NCBI GenBank assembly: GCA_937775265.1
Contig: CALKBV010000006.1
Span: 248,001 to 312,000 of the forward strand
Direction of reading: 5' to 3'
From: an uncultured Pseudomonadales bacterium
GTDB lineage: Bacteria > Pseudomonadota > Gammaproteobacteria > Pseudomonadales > Azotimanducaceae
Length of the DNA: 64,000 nt
Shown here one piece after another: positions 53,001 through 63,105 of the stretch. A program made the translations under genes and the position numbers. Below the pieces are notes generated by a model, which was not told the DNA's origin, searched no databases, and saw nothing but the letters and a program-made list of their open reading frames with translations. The stretch's first letter is position 1. The number at the start of each line of letters is the position of its first letter.

Positions 53001-54287
53001 GTGAACAACAAAGCTAACGGACATTATTTAATCCAGGGTACCGTTGCGCCTGGCTTCGAATCAGTTAGAGCCCTGTATGAACGAAATATGCAGACACTGG
53101 AGGAAAAAAGTACCCAGTTGTGTGTTTATCACAAAGATGAAAAAGTCGTCGACCTATGGGCACCACAAGACGATAGTTTTTCGCCAGATTCGCTGATCAA
53201 TGTCTTTAGTAGCGGCAAAAGCCTTGAGACCATCGCCATGGCGTCACTTGTTGGTCAGGGCCTACTGAATTACCCAAACAAAATTACAGACTACTGGCCT
53301 GAATTTGGCCATCAAGGCAAACAGGATTTAACCGTTGCGGAACTGATGCGTCATGAGGCCGGACTGGCGGCCTTCGACAGCAGTTTAGATACTCAAGATT
53401 TGCTGACCGAAAATATCAAACAAAACAAAGTGGGCAAAATCATCGAAGAACACGCTCAAAAATATCGCCCTAACGGTGGCAGCAGACGGGAATATCATGC
53501 CGTCACCAGAGGCTGGATTGTCAACGAAGTGTTCCGTCGCGTCGAGCCTGCTGGTCGCACTATTGGCGAGTACCTGCGTGAGAATATCGGCACACCGCTG
53601 GGCGTTGATGCGATCGTTGGTGTCAAACAAGACGAATTGAATCGCCGCGCACTTGTTATTCCCCTAGGTTTCAAATTCATGTTTTGGGACAGCCTTAGAC
53701 CCAAATTTTTAGGGCGACGCATGGAATTAAACTTCTTCCAATTGGCCGCTAAATTCATTCGATTAGTACCCATGATCCTCGATCGCACGACCAGGGGTAC
53801 TCCTGCGCCTTTTAAAGGTATGCATGGCATCCGATTCTTCAACGAGCCCGCTCTGGCCATGGGTGAGACGCCATCGGCGAACACGCATTCGAATGCCCGA
53901 AGCCTGGCAAAAATTGCCGCCATGATGTCCTCTGGCGGTAAATTCAGAAATCAGGAATTTTTAAACGAAGCAGGATGGACCGCACTGCACAGTGAGCCTG
54001 TCAAAGCCACTATGGGCTTGGGCCGTACAACTTTTACCCAGGGCGGGATAGCTCATTTCACGCCCTGTGATGCCAATAGCAGCAAACTTGATGAGGCATT
54101 TAACGCAGGTCGCGAAGGCTTTTACGGATGGATGGGCCTTGGCGGTTCAATTTTTCAGTGGCATCCGGCAAATAGAATCGGTTTCGGCTACGTGCCAACG
54201 TCCTTAAACGTCGCCGACATCCTTAACGAGCGTGGCAAGGGCTATCAAGCCGAAGTCCTTCGTTGCATCGACCGACTGAATAAATAG
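53001..54287 (+). CDS. Serine hydrolase, beta-lactamase/EstB-like family (second)
   Basis: 428 residues. The S-x-x-K motif is Ser70-S-G-Lys73 in VFSSGKSLETIAMA; the Tyr-containing block is REYHAVTRGWIVNEV; and GWMGLGGSIFQWHP takes the place of the third motif. Compared with the relative at 42208-43371 it has the same overall plan (INVFSSGKS against VNVYSSTKT), but is longer and has an extra hydrophobic stretch (FMFWDSLRPKFL...). It starts at GTG 53001. No signal peptide is visible. Esterase activity is likely by family; the substrate is unknown. Confidence 0.9.
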   Translation: MNNKANGHYLIQGTVAPGFESVRALYERNMQTLEEKSTQLCVYHKDEKVVDLWAPQDDSFSPDSLINVFSSGKSLETIAMASLVGQGLLNYPNKITDYWPEFGHQGKQDLTVAELMRHEAGLAAFDSSLDTQDLLTENIKQNKVGKIIEEHAQKYRPNGGSRREYHAVTRGWIVNEVFRRVEPAGRTIGEYLRENIGTPLGVDAIVGVKQDELNRRALVIPLGFKFMFWDSLRPKFLGRRMELNFFQLAAKFIRLVPMILDRTTRGTPAPFKGMHGIRFFNEPALAMGETPSANTHSNARSLAKIAAMMSSGGKFRNQEFLNEAGWTALHSEPVKATMGLGRTTFTQGGIAHFTPCDANSSKLDEAFNAGREGFYGWMGLGGSIFQWHPANRIGFGYVPTSLNVADILNERGKGYQAEVLRCIDRLNK

Positions 54288-54470
54288 CGCAGTAGCTAAC
54301 TATTTGGCACTGACAAGTTAACCCGTCCTTCTGGCAGCCTGACTGCGGTCTGGTCGCGTGGATTCAAGTTAAACAACCACCCATCTGAACCTAAATAGCA
54401 GACCTGTTTTGCGACACGCCAATGACTGACCTGATCAAGATGTATCAATCTTATCGCCAAAAAATCCCGG

Positions 54471-56501
54471 CTATAAATACCAGATCAACTCAAACTTAAT
54501 AAAATCTTCATCCTGCAAAAATGCCAGGTCAGCATTAGGGTCAGCTTGCACCTCAAGAAGCCCTAGAAAACCCCTTGGGATATTCCGTGTATTGTTGATA
54601 ACCGAAGCTTCCACAGTGAGTTTTAGACGTTCGCCCAGTCGGCTACTGGCTTCAAAGGTTGTTAAGTATTCATGGGAAGCCCGGTCAATCAGCGCAACCA
54701 GCAGAGCGGTAGTATTGGCGGCATCATTAAATGCGTAGCGTAACCCTAAGGCAATATCATCTTGTCCTACTGCCGGGCCTTCAGCGCCACGCTCGTCAAA
54801 CAGGTACTCTGCGATCACGCCTAGATCGCCTCTGCCACCGGCGAAACCAACGAATGTCTTCTCGAAGCCGGCCGTGGCTGCCGCATAGCGATTGCCCTGA
54901 CCGCTTCTACTAATTGCTTCTAATTTGAACGCCCAGTCACCTAAAAACAGTTGCGCATCTAGTCCAGTTTGCTCGATGACATCATAATAAGGTATCAGAA
55001 TCACAGACGCTGGTAAGTTATTCTGTAAGACGTATTGGGGCACCAGCCTCGGCTCACGACTTGTACCAGAGAAGTGAGAAATGCCGAGCTCCAATTCGCC
55101 AATGCTCTGCACCCAACGGACAGCAAAGTCACTACGTCGCGTTTCTGCGCTTGACTCATACTCTGACTGCTCTGTTGATATTTCGAAGGGATAAGCCGGC
55201 CTGCCTTCCGGACCAGAGAATTTTCGTTCACGAAACCCGATGAGCCAATAAAGGTCAAACACGCCCCAGTCGCGGAGCAAAGACAGGTTAATCATCGGCT
55301 GACCTAGCTTTTCTTCACCATCCGGATTTTCCACGGTATCCGTTTGATTGATGATGTCGACCAGATGTTGCGATTCGGTCACCCCCCAGAACACCTTTCG
55401 TATACCACTGCGCAGTTCAAAATTATCCGCTACATGCACCCAGGTTAACTCACGAATATCGAAGTGCGTCCGTTCATCATCGTGTGCATCGATTCGGGCG
55501 AAGGGAACGAAGGCAAAAATATCATCACCGTCGTTCCAGGTCTGATAATACTCAGCCTGGAAACTCATGGCGACATGATAACGGTCAAGGTTCAAGAGCC
55601 CAGGGTCGCGGAATACACGAGACTCAAAGCCAACTTCAGAAGACCAACGCCCGTTTGATTTATTCTCCGTTATAACCGGTGGGTCCTTTATAGCTAACCT
55701 GGCTAAATTGTACTCGTCGTTCTTTATGCCGCTCGCTGGAAGTGTCCGACTGCTATCCGGAAGAGCCCCGGTACCAACACCCGGGGTGTCACCAATGGTT
55801 AGCAGCGCTATATTTCGCCCGTCAGGTACCATATTTGGTCCGTTGGGTGCTACGTGAACGGGAGTTAGCGCTGTGGACTGAACCTCAGTACGTAATATCC
55901 AAAGGGCCGATAAATCAACTTCGCTTAACTGCATTTGACGTGCGGTGGTTGGATCATTCATCGGCCCGACCAGGACCCGATAAAGTGTGCGCCCGTCGAT
56001 GAGGAATTCTTTGACGCTAACCTGCTCGAAATGATCAGCTAATTGCGCCTCAAGTTGCACAGCATTTTCTTGGTTGTCGAAGCTGCCCGCAACACCCCAG
56101 GAGGTAGAACCATTGATGCTTGATTTTACCGCGCTATCTGACTGAGTTTCAGTACCCGTTGCCGTATCGTTGGTTGTGCGGAGCACTTGTTCTTTGGTCA
56201 GGTCGCCATTAACCGTCACCGACCAAACCCCTTTTATGCCAAGCCTTTCCAATGACGGTTTCACTGAAAGGTCATCGGCGGCGATCAGTAGCCGATAGTT
56301 GGTATTGGCAGAACTCGGGGATTGGATGATAACGGCTGAGCTAAGTGCGGGTTGAATTCTGGCAGCTTCGTTCAGTGCATTGCGCTGATCGCTATAGCTG
56401 CCAATAGACCAATAAGTGGCAGCGGCCAGGTTTGGCGCGTTAAATGTTGCATAAACCGCCACACAGACCATAACCAATCGCAAAGAAACCAAACCTCGCA
56501 T
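54471..56501 (-). CDS. Outer-membrane beta-barrel protein with N-terminal SPOR-like domains
   Basis: 676 residues. An N-terminal signal peptide (LVMVCVAVYATFNAPNLAAA) is followed by two SPOR-like segments: TYWSIGSYSDQRNALNEAAR with YRLLIAADDLSV, and SWGVAGSFDNQENAVQLEAQ with TLYRVLVGPMNDPTTARQMQ. From about residue 275, alternating strands begin (GRWSSEVGFESRVFRDPGLL, YHVAMSFQAEYYQTWNDGDD) and run to a C-terminal aromatic end, FIKFELIWYL, as in outer-membrane barrels. It lies 3 bp after the LolA-like gene in a cluster with an RND exporter. It is probably the outer-membrane part of that export system, perhaps held near peptidoglycan by SPOR. Confidence 0.78.
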   Translation of the reverse strand: MRGLVSLRLVMVCVAVYATFNAPNLAAATYWSIGSYSDQRNALNEAARIQPALSSAVIIQSPSSANTNYRLLIAADDLSVKPSLERLGIKGVWSVTVNGDLTKEQVLRTTNDTATGTETQSDSAVKSSINGSTSWGVAGSFDNQENAVQLEAQLADHFEQVSVKEFLIDGRTLYRVLVGPMNDPTTARQMQLSEVDLSALWILRTEVQSTALTPVHVAPNGPNMVPDGRNIALLTIGDTPGVGTGALPDSSRTLPASGIKNDEYNLARLAIKDPPVITENKSNGRWSSEVGFESRVFRDPGLLNLDRYHVAMSFQAEYYQTWNDGDDIFAFVPFARIDAHDDERTHFDIRELTWVHVADNFELRSGIRKVFWGVTESQHLVDIINQTDTVENPDGEEKLGQPMINLSLLRDWGVFDLYWLIGFRERKFSGPEGRPAYPFEISTEQSEYESSAETRRSDFAVRWVQSIGELELGISHFSGTSREPRLVPQYVLQNNLPASVILIPYYDVIEQTGLDAQLFLGDWAFKLEAISRSGQGNRYAAATAGFEKTFVGFAGGRGDLGVIAEYLFDERGAEGPAVGQDDIALGLRYAFNDAANTTALLVALIDRASHEYLTTFEASSRLGERLKLTVEASVINNTRNIPRGFLGLLEVQADPNADLAFLQDEDFIKFELIWYL

Positions 56502-56504
56502 GTA

Positions 56505-57299
56505 TTAGCGAGCGCGTTGCAGGCTGTTGCGAGTGAAGTCTTTTTCTGTGAGCCCGGTACTAAATCGATACTCATTCCAGAGTAAGTCGGTACTTTTGCC
56601 ATTCTGATGATTGAGCATTACCATCTTCGCGGGGCGCCAGTATTTGTTCATATACAGCGTATAACCGATAGAGCGAAGGGTCTTGAGCAAACTTTGTTTG
56701 CGATCATAGTAGTCAACCTTCAACAAACGATAATGTGCCTGGTCAACCCACACCTCTTGCCTGGTATAACCGGAATTTTTGTCGACGGGCCGACGTTCGA
56801 TCACGAATGTTGCCTGACCTTCAAATGTCTCATCCCGCAACCAACGATAAGTATACTTCTCGACTTCCTGGCTAGAGAGGTCCTCGAAGGCGAACTCACT
56901 ACCGACAAAGGGACCAGACTTATTCCGCGAGGCGATGCGCTTGACCCGCTTTAGCGCCGGTAAGTACAACCATTGATCATCATCACCCTCCTTGTGAGAA
57001 AAACTGAGTAAGCCTGTACCCTTGATGTCCGCCGGTGTGTCAAAAATCGTCAGGCTCTTGTCGCCATCGTCATTGACTTCAAGTGTTTTCAGTCGTACTC
57101 GTCGCTTACTTTCGTTACCCTTGGCGTTACGTAACACCATTTCCATTTGAACCTGACTATCGATCCAGCCTTGATCTCTTTGATCTGCTTCGATGGCTAT
57201 CGCAAGCCCTTTCTCTTCAGCCGACTCAGCTATTGCTGAACCGGCCAACACCAGGCCAAGTACAGAGAAAAAATGTCGGGCCCACCGTCGTTTCATCAT
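56505..57299 (-). CDS. LolA-like outer-membrane lipoprotein-sorting protein
   Basis: 264 residues. The N-terminus has a signal peptide (HFFSVLGLVLAGSAIAES). The mature part matches the LolA-related family that accompanies RND exporters: MEMVLRNAKGNESKRRVRLK, FDTPADIKGTGLLSFSHKEG, WLYLPALKRVKRIASRNKSG, GSEFAFEDLSSQEVEKYTYRW. Such proteins are periplasmic and thought to carry lipids. It is placed between the RND gene (68 bp upstream) and the SPOR/beta-barrel gene (3 bp downstream). The three probably form one envelope lipid-export unit. Confidence 0.9.
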   Translation of the reverse strand: MMKRRWARHFFSVLGLVLAGSAIAESAEEKGLAIAIEADQRDQGWIDSQVQMEMVLRNAKGNESKRRVRLKTLEVNDDGDKSLTIFDTPADIKGTGLLSFSHKEGDDDQWLYLPALKRVKRIASRNKSGPFVGSEFAFEDLSSQEVEKYTYRWLRDETFEGQATFVIERRPVDKNSGYTRQEVWVDQAHYRLLKVDYYDRKQSLLKTLRSIGYTLYMNKYWRPAKMVMLNHQNGKSTDLLWNEYRFSTGLTEKDFTRNSLQRAR

Positions 57300-57367
57300 T
57301 AATACTACTCCAAATAATCAATTGGCAAACTAGTCAGCAGCGAAAATCCAGGCCGGTAACGACGGCA

Positions 57368-59686
57368 CTAGGCTGCTCGTCCCAGCGTATTTTTTTCTTC
57401 TACCCAGTCTCCTCGGTCGAGCAACATCAACAGTGGCGGCAACAAAATAAAATCAAATATCAGCGCGATAGAAATAACGATAGCAACCAGTAGACCCATG
57501 TCGCCATTATTGGCGAGGTCTGAAGTGCCAAGGATCAAGAATCCGCCCACCAACACAATGGTAGTTACCCACAAGGCAACACCCACCGTGCTGAAGGCGT
57601 ATCGGACACCATCTTCCACCGACAAACCGCGGTCTCGTCGTGCTCGAATATATTTACTTAGAAAGTGTACCGTATCATCTACCACGATACCCATCGTGAT
57701 GCCGAGCACCATCGATGTGGACATACCCACCTCGCCCCTCAGTAAATACCAAATGCCAAAACCCACCATGCCTGGCAATATGTTCGGCACAATAGAAATC
57801 AGACCAATACGCAGTGATTTTAGGGAGATCACCAGGATAATACTGATCAGCACCAAGGCTATCAGCGCGCCTTTAATACTGCCCATCATAACCCTAATGC
57901 CAATGTGGGTGAACATCAGCGACAAACTGGAACCTTCCTGGGAAAACTCCGGGGCATTAGCCTGCAGCCACTGTTTGGCACGCTCTTGAATATCAATGAA
58001 CTCCGGCGTGCCCATAGCGGCAAATGACACGCGCATGCGAGAGGATGACTTGTCAAAATTTAATTGATTAGTAAGGTCCAGCCCAAACGGCAGAGACAAC
58101 TCATATAATAATAAGTATTGAGCTGCTAATTCCTGACTATCAGGTAGCGTATAGAAAGCTTCATCATCACCATGCAGATTTTTATTCAGCCGTTTAACGA
58201 TGTCGGTATAGGTGCTGACATGTTTCACTTCAGGCTGTTGCCGATACCAGTTGGCGAAACTTTCAATGCGATTCAGGTAGTCTGGATCGGAAATACCTTG
58301 TTCAACGCCAGAGTCTAGGGAGTATTCGATCAGATAAATACCTCCCAGGTTCTTGTCCAAAAAGTCTGTGTCGATTCTAAAATAGTAATCATCTTTGAAA
58401 TACTCCGAGAACTTATCACTGATGACATTCATCGGCGCCAGGGATAGAAGGCCAATCGCGATCACGCTGCTGACCATTAGCAACTGATGTCGCCGTTTAA
58501 TGACCCAGTCTGCAAACCGGTTCATGGATGTCACTGCAATCGACTTGCTCGGCATCACCCGATTAGGCATGACATAAACCAGTGCGGGTAAAAACGTCAC
58601 CGAATAGATAAGTCCGAAGGCAACGCCAACTGCCACCATATTACCAACGTCTTGAATAGGGGGAACATCAGCGAGGAAATTAAGACTGAGAAAGCCAATG
58701 CCCGTGCTAATGCTGGTCAAAATAATAGGTTGTAAATTAAGGTCCAGGGCTTCATGCATGGACTCATATTTTTGCCGTCCTTCGCGAATGCTCTGATAAT
58801 AGCTGACCAGCAGATGTATGCTATGGGCCACCACCACGGTAAGGATAATCACCGGTGTGCTCGACGACATGGTAGAAATCTCCTGGCCCATCCAACCGAA
58901 GAGTCCGATTGCAGATGTAATACTGAGCAGCGTAACCACAAACACGCCAAATAGACCCGCATAGGACCGAAGCAGTAGACCAATTAACACCAGCACAAAT
59001 AGATACATCAAGGGCGTTTGGGTAGACATATCCTTAGCCGCAGTGCTCGAGAACGCTCCGGATATCATCACCGTTCCGGTGACGTAAACCTTGATGTCCG
59101 GGTGAGCAGCCATGATGTCAGCTTTTTTCTTCAAGGCCCACTCACTTGCTTCTTCCTGAAGATCACCCCCCGCATCGCCAAAACTAAAATCCAGGTTCAT
59201 ACCTGCCACCTGGCCATCGGATGAGATCAAACGATTCACGACCAAAGGCTCAGAGATGGCGATGACGCGTTTTTCCTCTAACTGCGCTAACGAGAGCTGG
59301 TCCGGAAATTCGACTAGATTCTCAACAATAAGGTCGTCTTCTTGTGCATAGGTGTGTTGGTAGTTCGTCAAGGAGTCGACCCGATTGACGTAAGCGGTGC
59401 GCCACGCTTCTTCGGTCAGTGACTCGATGATATTCAGCACACGAGGGGTGAAGACCTTGCCATCATCAGGGGCGATGGCAAAAAATATGTTCTCTACTCG
59501 CGAGAAATTAGACTCGAGGTTTTCGAACGCCACTAACTGGGGGTTTTCAGCGCCAAAATTATCCCGCGGCTCAGTGGAAATGGAAATAAACTGCAGTCCC
59601 CAGGAACTGACGCCTGCAACGACCAGGGTCGTCAAAATAACCATCCAACGAAAACGCAATATAAAAGTAGCAAAATGAGCAGACAT
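57368..59686 (-). CDS. RND-family exporter (MMPL-like)
   Basis: About 772 residues, inner membrane, 12 predicted membrane segments in two halves. Seen: FRWMVILTTLVVAGVSSWGL as first helix, then a large periplasmic loop; PLMYLFVLVLIGLLLRSYAG and VVVAHSIHLLVSYYQSIREG; the second half begins at about residue 400 with another helix and loop, and later LGITMGIVVDDTVHFLSKYI, where the acidic pair fits proton coupling. It resembles the hydrophobe exporters (HpnN/MMPL-type) more than AcrB. I use ATG 59686; an upstream in-frame start exists at 59704. Confidence 0.92.
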   Translation of the reverse strand: MSAHFATFILRFRWMVILTTLVVAGVSSWGLQFISISTEPRDNFGAENPQLVAFENLESNFSRVENIFFAIAPDDGKVFTPRVLNIIESLTEEAWRTAYVNRVDSLTNYQHTYAQEDDLIVENLVEFPDQLSLAQLEEKRVIAISEPLVVNRLISSDGQVAGMNLDFSFGDAGGDLQEEASEWALKKKADIMAAHPDIKVYVTGTVMISGAFSSTAAKDMSTQTPLMYLFVLVLIGLLLRSYAGLFGVFVVTLLSITSAIGLFGWMGQEISTMSSSTPVIILTVVVAHSIHLLVSYYQSIREGRQKYESMHEALDLNLQPIILTSISTGIGFLSLNFLADVPPIQDVGNMVAVGVAFGLIYSVTFLPALVYVMPNRVMPSKSIAVTSMNRFADWVIKRRHQLLMVSSVIAIGLLSLAPMNVISDKFSEYFKDDYYFRIDTDFLDKNLGGIYLIEYSLDSGVEQGISDPDYLNRIESFANWYRQQPEVKHVSTYTDIVKRLNKNLHGDDEAFYTLPDSQELAAQYLLLYELSLPFGLDLTNQLNFDKSSSRMRVSFAAMGTPEFIDIQERAKQWLQANAPEFSQEGSSLSLMFTHIGIRVMMGSIKGALIALVLISIILVISLKSLRIGLISIVPNILPGMVGFGIWYLLRGEVGMSTSMVLGITMGIVVDDTVHFLSKYIRARRDRGLSVEDGVRYAFSTVGVALWVTTIVLVGGFLILGTSDLANNGDMGLLVAIVISIALIFDFILLPPLLMLLDRGDWVEEKNTLGRAA

Positions 59687-59954
59687 GATGCGGCAGGCTA
59701 ACAAAGAGCCGCAACAGTAGCGTGACTAGTACCAAGGAGCAAGATATTGCGCGATGACCGCAGTGTGCGAAAAGGAATAAGGCTTATTAGCTCACCTACG
59801 AAAGTCTATTCTATCCCTTGGCTGAGATTTCTGAATCTAATGTACGGACGATATCGTTCAACCAATAGAATCGATATTGATTCCGCTAGCGACACACGAC
59901 AGTGCCACCAGTTTCTTCAACTTTAACAACAGAGTATTGGCTATAGAGTAAGGA

Positions 59955-60644
59955 CTACCAGGGATGGATATCACCATTCCACTTATAAAAGTTACCCGAA
60001 TCTTCTTTGGTCAATCCTGCAACAACGTTTCGAATACCGGAGGCACTTTCCTCGGCGGTAATCTCGGCTTGCGGGCCGCCCATATCAGTCTGAACCCAAC
60101 CAGGATGCATAACGGATACGATTATGGGATCTTGAGCCCAATCGAGTGACAGTATCTTGCCTACTTTGCCGACCGCAGCTTTGGTGCTCGAGTAGATATA
60201 CATACCACCCATTGGCCAGGTAGACGCTCCCAACTGGCTTGAGAGAATCATAAAATTACCCTTCCCTGAGGCAAGCAGATTGGGCTTGAATGCTCGCGCT
60301 ACCAGAGCAGGACCAATCGTGTTGGTATTGAGCGAACTGTGCCATTCCTCAATATCCAGATCATCAAGAGATTGACGACCGCCGCCAACTGCGCCAGCAA
60401 CGACTATCACGGTATCAATTGCTCCGGTGCCAATATTCGCAGCGGCCGCTTCAATTGATGCCGGATCAGAAACATCCAGTTGCTCAATTGAAATATTATC
60501 TGAGCTGCTCGAAAGCGCATCCAACTGCTCTGCAGCGCCGCTATCCCGAGCGCACGCAATAACGGTGTTTCCTTCTGCAGCGTATTGTTTCGCCAATTCC
60601 AATCCAATACCACGTGTGGCACCGACTATCATTACAGTAGACAT
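59955..60644 (-). CDS. SDR-family oxidoreductase
   Basis: 229 residues. The cofactor motif is MIVGATRGIGLELAKQYA and the catalytic block is LSSQLGASTWPMGGMYIYSS followed by TKAAVGKVGK, so Ser and the Y-x3-K pair (Tyr in YIYSSTKA) are present. The ending lacks the usual GG-x-x-x-x-D tail seen in larger SDRs. It is close to C-factor-like SDRs. It starts at ATG 60644. It stands alone, with a 250-bp non-coding stretch after it and a divergent promoter region upstream. The substrate is unknown. Confidence 0.9.
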   Translation of the reverse strand: MSTVMIVGATRGIGLELAKQYAAEGNTVIACARDSGAAEQLDALSSSSDNISIEQLDVSDPASIEAAAANIGTGAIDTVIVVAGAVGGGRQSLDDLDIEEWHSSLNTNTIGPALVARAFKPNLLASGKGNFMILSSQLGASTWPMGGMYIYSSTKAAVGKVGKILSLDWAQDPIIVSVMHPGWVQTDMGGPQAEITAEESASGIRNVVAGLTKEDSGNFYKWNGDIHPW

Positions 60645-60976
60645 ATACTATTTCCTTTTTACTGACTTCATTTTCAGGAGACTATCTGTGGGAACAGATA
60701 CTACCAATTCCCATCCAGCTCAACTGCACGCGTTGTACTGACGCTTAATGTAGCTGACTACATTTTCCATTACAACACGACTTTACGCATACTAGAAAGA
60801 CTACCCTCTGCCTCTTTGTGAGAATGCCGCTAGATCCTGCGCGGGGCTTTTGATTGGCACAATTATGCACTTTGGACATAGCTGGCAACAGACGTCTGAA
60901 CCCGTCAGGTTGCTTAGACAAGTTAACCGAAATCTGATTTCATAGCAGGAGATACAGACCTTCTACAGGGATACAC
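60645..60976. other. Divergent intergenic region
   Basis: About 330 bp between the SDR gene (minus) and the VOC gene (plus). I see no gene and no clear hairpin. It must hold the promoters of both flanking genes. Confidence 0.4.
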
Positions 60977-61516
60977 GTGAGTCAATCAAATACTGCCCAT
61001 TTGGACATAGTCCAGATCGCTTATCACGTAACAGATGTACGCGAGGCCGCAGCACGAATGCACCGGCAGTTTGGTGCGGGACCTTTTATTCTCAGTGAGA
61101 ACATCCTTCTTGAATCAGCAGAGCATCGCGGCGTCGCGACCGACTTTGTACATACTTCTGCCTATGGTCAGTGGGGAAAGGTAATGGTTGAACTGGTACG
61201 TCAGGAGGACGAAAGTCCGAATACGCCGTTCAGGGACATGTACACCAAAGAGCAGGAAGGGCTGCACCACACGGCGATCTTTGTTGACGACTTTGACACT
61301 GCGGTCAGGCAGTTTGACGACTCGGGGCTGGCTCTTGCTACCAGATGCAAGACAAAAACCGGGGGTGTTGAATTTGGGTTTATCGACGCGACGGCGACAT
61401 TGGGTCACATGATTGAGATCTACGAATCCAGCCCAACATTACTTGATTTCTACGAGCTGGTGAGAGTCATGTCGATTGACTGGGATGGTAAAGAACTATT
61501 TGCCGTCCCCAGGTAA
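60977..61516 (+). CDS. VOC-superfamily (glyoxalase/dioxygenase-like) protein
   Basis: 179 residues with two beta-alpha-beta-beta-beta modules. Module one: LDIVQIAYHVTDVREAAARM, then FGAGPFILSENILL; module two: GLHHTAIFVDDFDTAVRQFD and TLGHMIEIYESSP. The pattern I/H-x-A-x-x-V-x-D and H-x-I-E is that of glyoxalase-type metal sites; His and Glu ligands are visible in LHHTAIF and HMIEIYE. VOC proteins include isomerases, epimerases (methylmalonyl-CoA epimerase) and dioxygenases; the reaction here is unknown. It starts at GTG 60977 and is convergent with the GPH transporter. Confidence 0.85.
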   Translation: MSQSNTAHLDIVQIAYHVTDVREAAARMHRQFGAGPFILSENILLESAEHRGVATDFVHTSAYGQWGKVMVELVRQEDESPNTPFRDMYTKEQEGLHHTAIFVDDFDTAVRQFDDSGLALATRCKTKTGGVEFGFIDATATLGHMIEIYESSPTLLDFYELVRVMSIDWDGKELFAVPR

Positions 61517-61531
61517 CGAGCGCCTGTATCA

Positions 61532-62881
61532 CTAAGACCCTGCGCCAAGGGTCACTGCGCGATTCTTTTCTTCCAACTCCGCTCTCATTTCCGCGTGTCG
61601 TTCTTCAGTGATCGGGTAATTCCAGATTATTGCACAGGCGCTCAGGTAGAAAACCGATGGGAACATCGCAAACAGGAACTTAAGTCCCCAAAGCTGCATC
61701 GGGGTGTTGAGTGCCGGCTCCATCGTGTTGAACCCGATGAGGGCTAGGGCAAAGAGTCCAATGCTGCTACCAACAGACGCCGCCGCTTTGTAGGTAAAAG
61801 AATAGGTAGAGAAAAACAGCGCTGCCCTGTTCTCCCCGGTCGTCAGGGTATCAAGGTCAATCACGTCGGCCTTCATTGAGTTCGGCAATGCAGCAAATCC
61901 ACCTGCAGCGAAGCCTGTCACGATCGTGATGGGCAGCATGTACCAGAAGTCTCCCTCGCCAAGGAACAGATAAAATGGATGTGCCAACCCAATCAGCGTG
62001 AAGCAACCGACATAAGCCCTGTGCTTACCGATCTTAGTGGACAGCCACACCCAGAATGGAACCGAAGCCATATTCGAGAGGTAGAAAAAAGACAGCATGT
62101 AGATGGCTTTGTCTTCGGCGTCAAGAACATAGGTAATAAAAAAGAGGTAAAGCGGGGTTGTTATCGATAGCGCCGTTGAGCTCACCATGAAGGCGATGAT
62201 CAATCGCAGAAAAGGCTTATTGCTGACCATCAGCTTCAAACCTTCCATGATCGGTGTGCGCGAACTAACGTACTCAGTCGGCTCGGGCACCTTTGTCACT
62301 GTAAAATACACACAGATGGGCATGATCACCAGCATCGTGATTCCAACAACCTGTAGCACCGCTGAAGTACCCGTCATCGCGAAGAAAAAGGCAGCAATGA
62401 CCGGGCCCAGCTGTGCCGCAAGGCTCCCGACCACGCCCATCATCGATCTGACACCGGTGATCTTTGATCGCTCGTTATAATCTGGTGAGAGTTCCGCCGC
62501 CCACGCGTAATAAGGGATGATCATCATCGTGGTGGCAATCGACAGGACAAACATCCATATGCCCATGTGCCAGGGTCCAGCGCCTTGTGGCGGCAGAAAC
62601 AACTGGTACACCGACAACATCATGATTGGCGTCGAGAGTACAATCCAGAAACGCCGTCTTCCCCAGGGTGTTGGAAACCGATCTGTTATATACCCAAAAA
62701 ACGGGTCCGTAAAAACATCACTGACCCGAACAGCCAGCATGATCATCGCAGCTAGGCCCAGCGACACTCCCATCTCACCGGTATAGTACATAGGAATAAA
62801 CACAACAACAGGGAACAGCGACATTGTGATCGGAAGATCAGTAAGCCCGTAATAGAAGAGTGTCTTGTTCTTAAGCGCCAT
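61532..62881 (-). CDS. GPH-family (MelB-like) sugar:cation symporter
   Basis: 449 residues with about 12 membrane segments. The MelB-type signature is visible at the N-terminus: LFYYGLTDLPITMSLFPVVV, followed by RVSDVFTDPFFGYITDRFPT and WGRRRFWIVLSTPIMM (D-x-x-x-D-x-x-x-G-x-x-x-D and the R-R-R loop). A second signature, YYAWAAELSPDYNERSKITG, is also present. Substrates of related proteins are glycosides or uronides with Na+ or H+. It lies next to no sugar genes, so the cargo might be another solute. It starts at ATG 62881. Confidence 0.93.
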   Translation of the reverse strand: MALKNKTLFYYGLTDLPITMSLFPVVVFIPMYYTGEMGVSLGLAAMIMLAVRVSDVFTDPFFGYITDRFPTPWGRRRFWIVLSTPIMMLSVYQLFLPPQGAGPWHMGIWMFVLSIATTMMIIPYYAWAAELSPDYNERSKITGVRSMMGVVGSLAAQLGPVIAAFFFAMTGTSAVLQVVGITMLVIMPICVYFTVTKVPEPTEYVSSRTPIMEGLKLMVSNKPFLRLIIAFMVSSTALSITTPLYLFFITYVLDAEDKAIYMLSFFYLSNMASVPFWVWLSTKIGKHRAYVGCFTLIGLAHPFYLFLGEGDFWYMLPITIVTGFAAGGFAALPNSMKADVIDLDTLTTGENRAALFFSTYSFTYKAAASVGSSIGLFALALIGFNTMEPALNTPMQLWGLKFLFAMFPSVFYLSACAIIWNYPITEERHAEMRAELEEKNRAVTLGAGS

Positions 62882-63105
62882 AGGTTCAGCCCGCTAGTCG
62901 ATATCCCTGGATGCAGCTTTCAACAAGATCACACTTCAAGGGAGGGCAACAAGCAACATCAGTATGAGTGCTACCGGGTTCAAAGCCGCACCCATGGGAA
63001 AATTTCAGCGATTCCGCCCGACCGTTGTCACTAAAGACGCTCGATCGACACGGTTGTGTGGTCAGCCGTGGAGGGGTAGCACCAGACGAACCAGACGCTT
63101 AGCAC

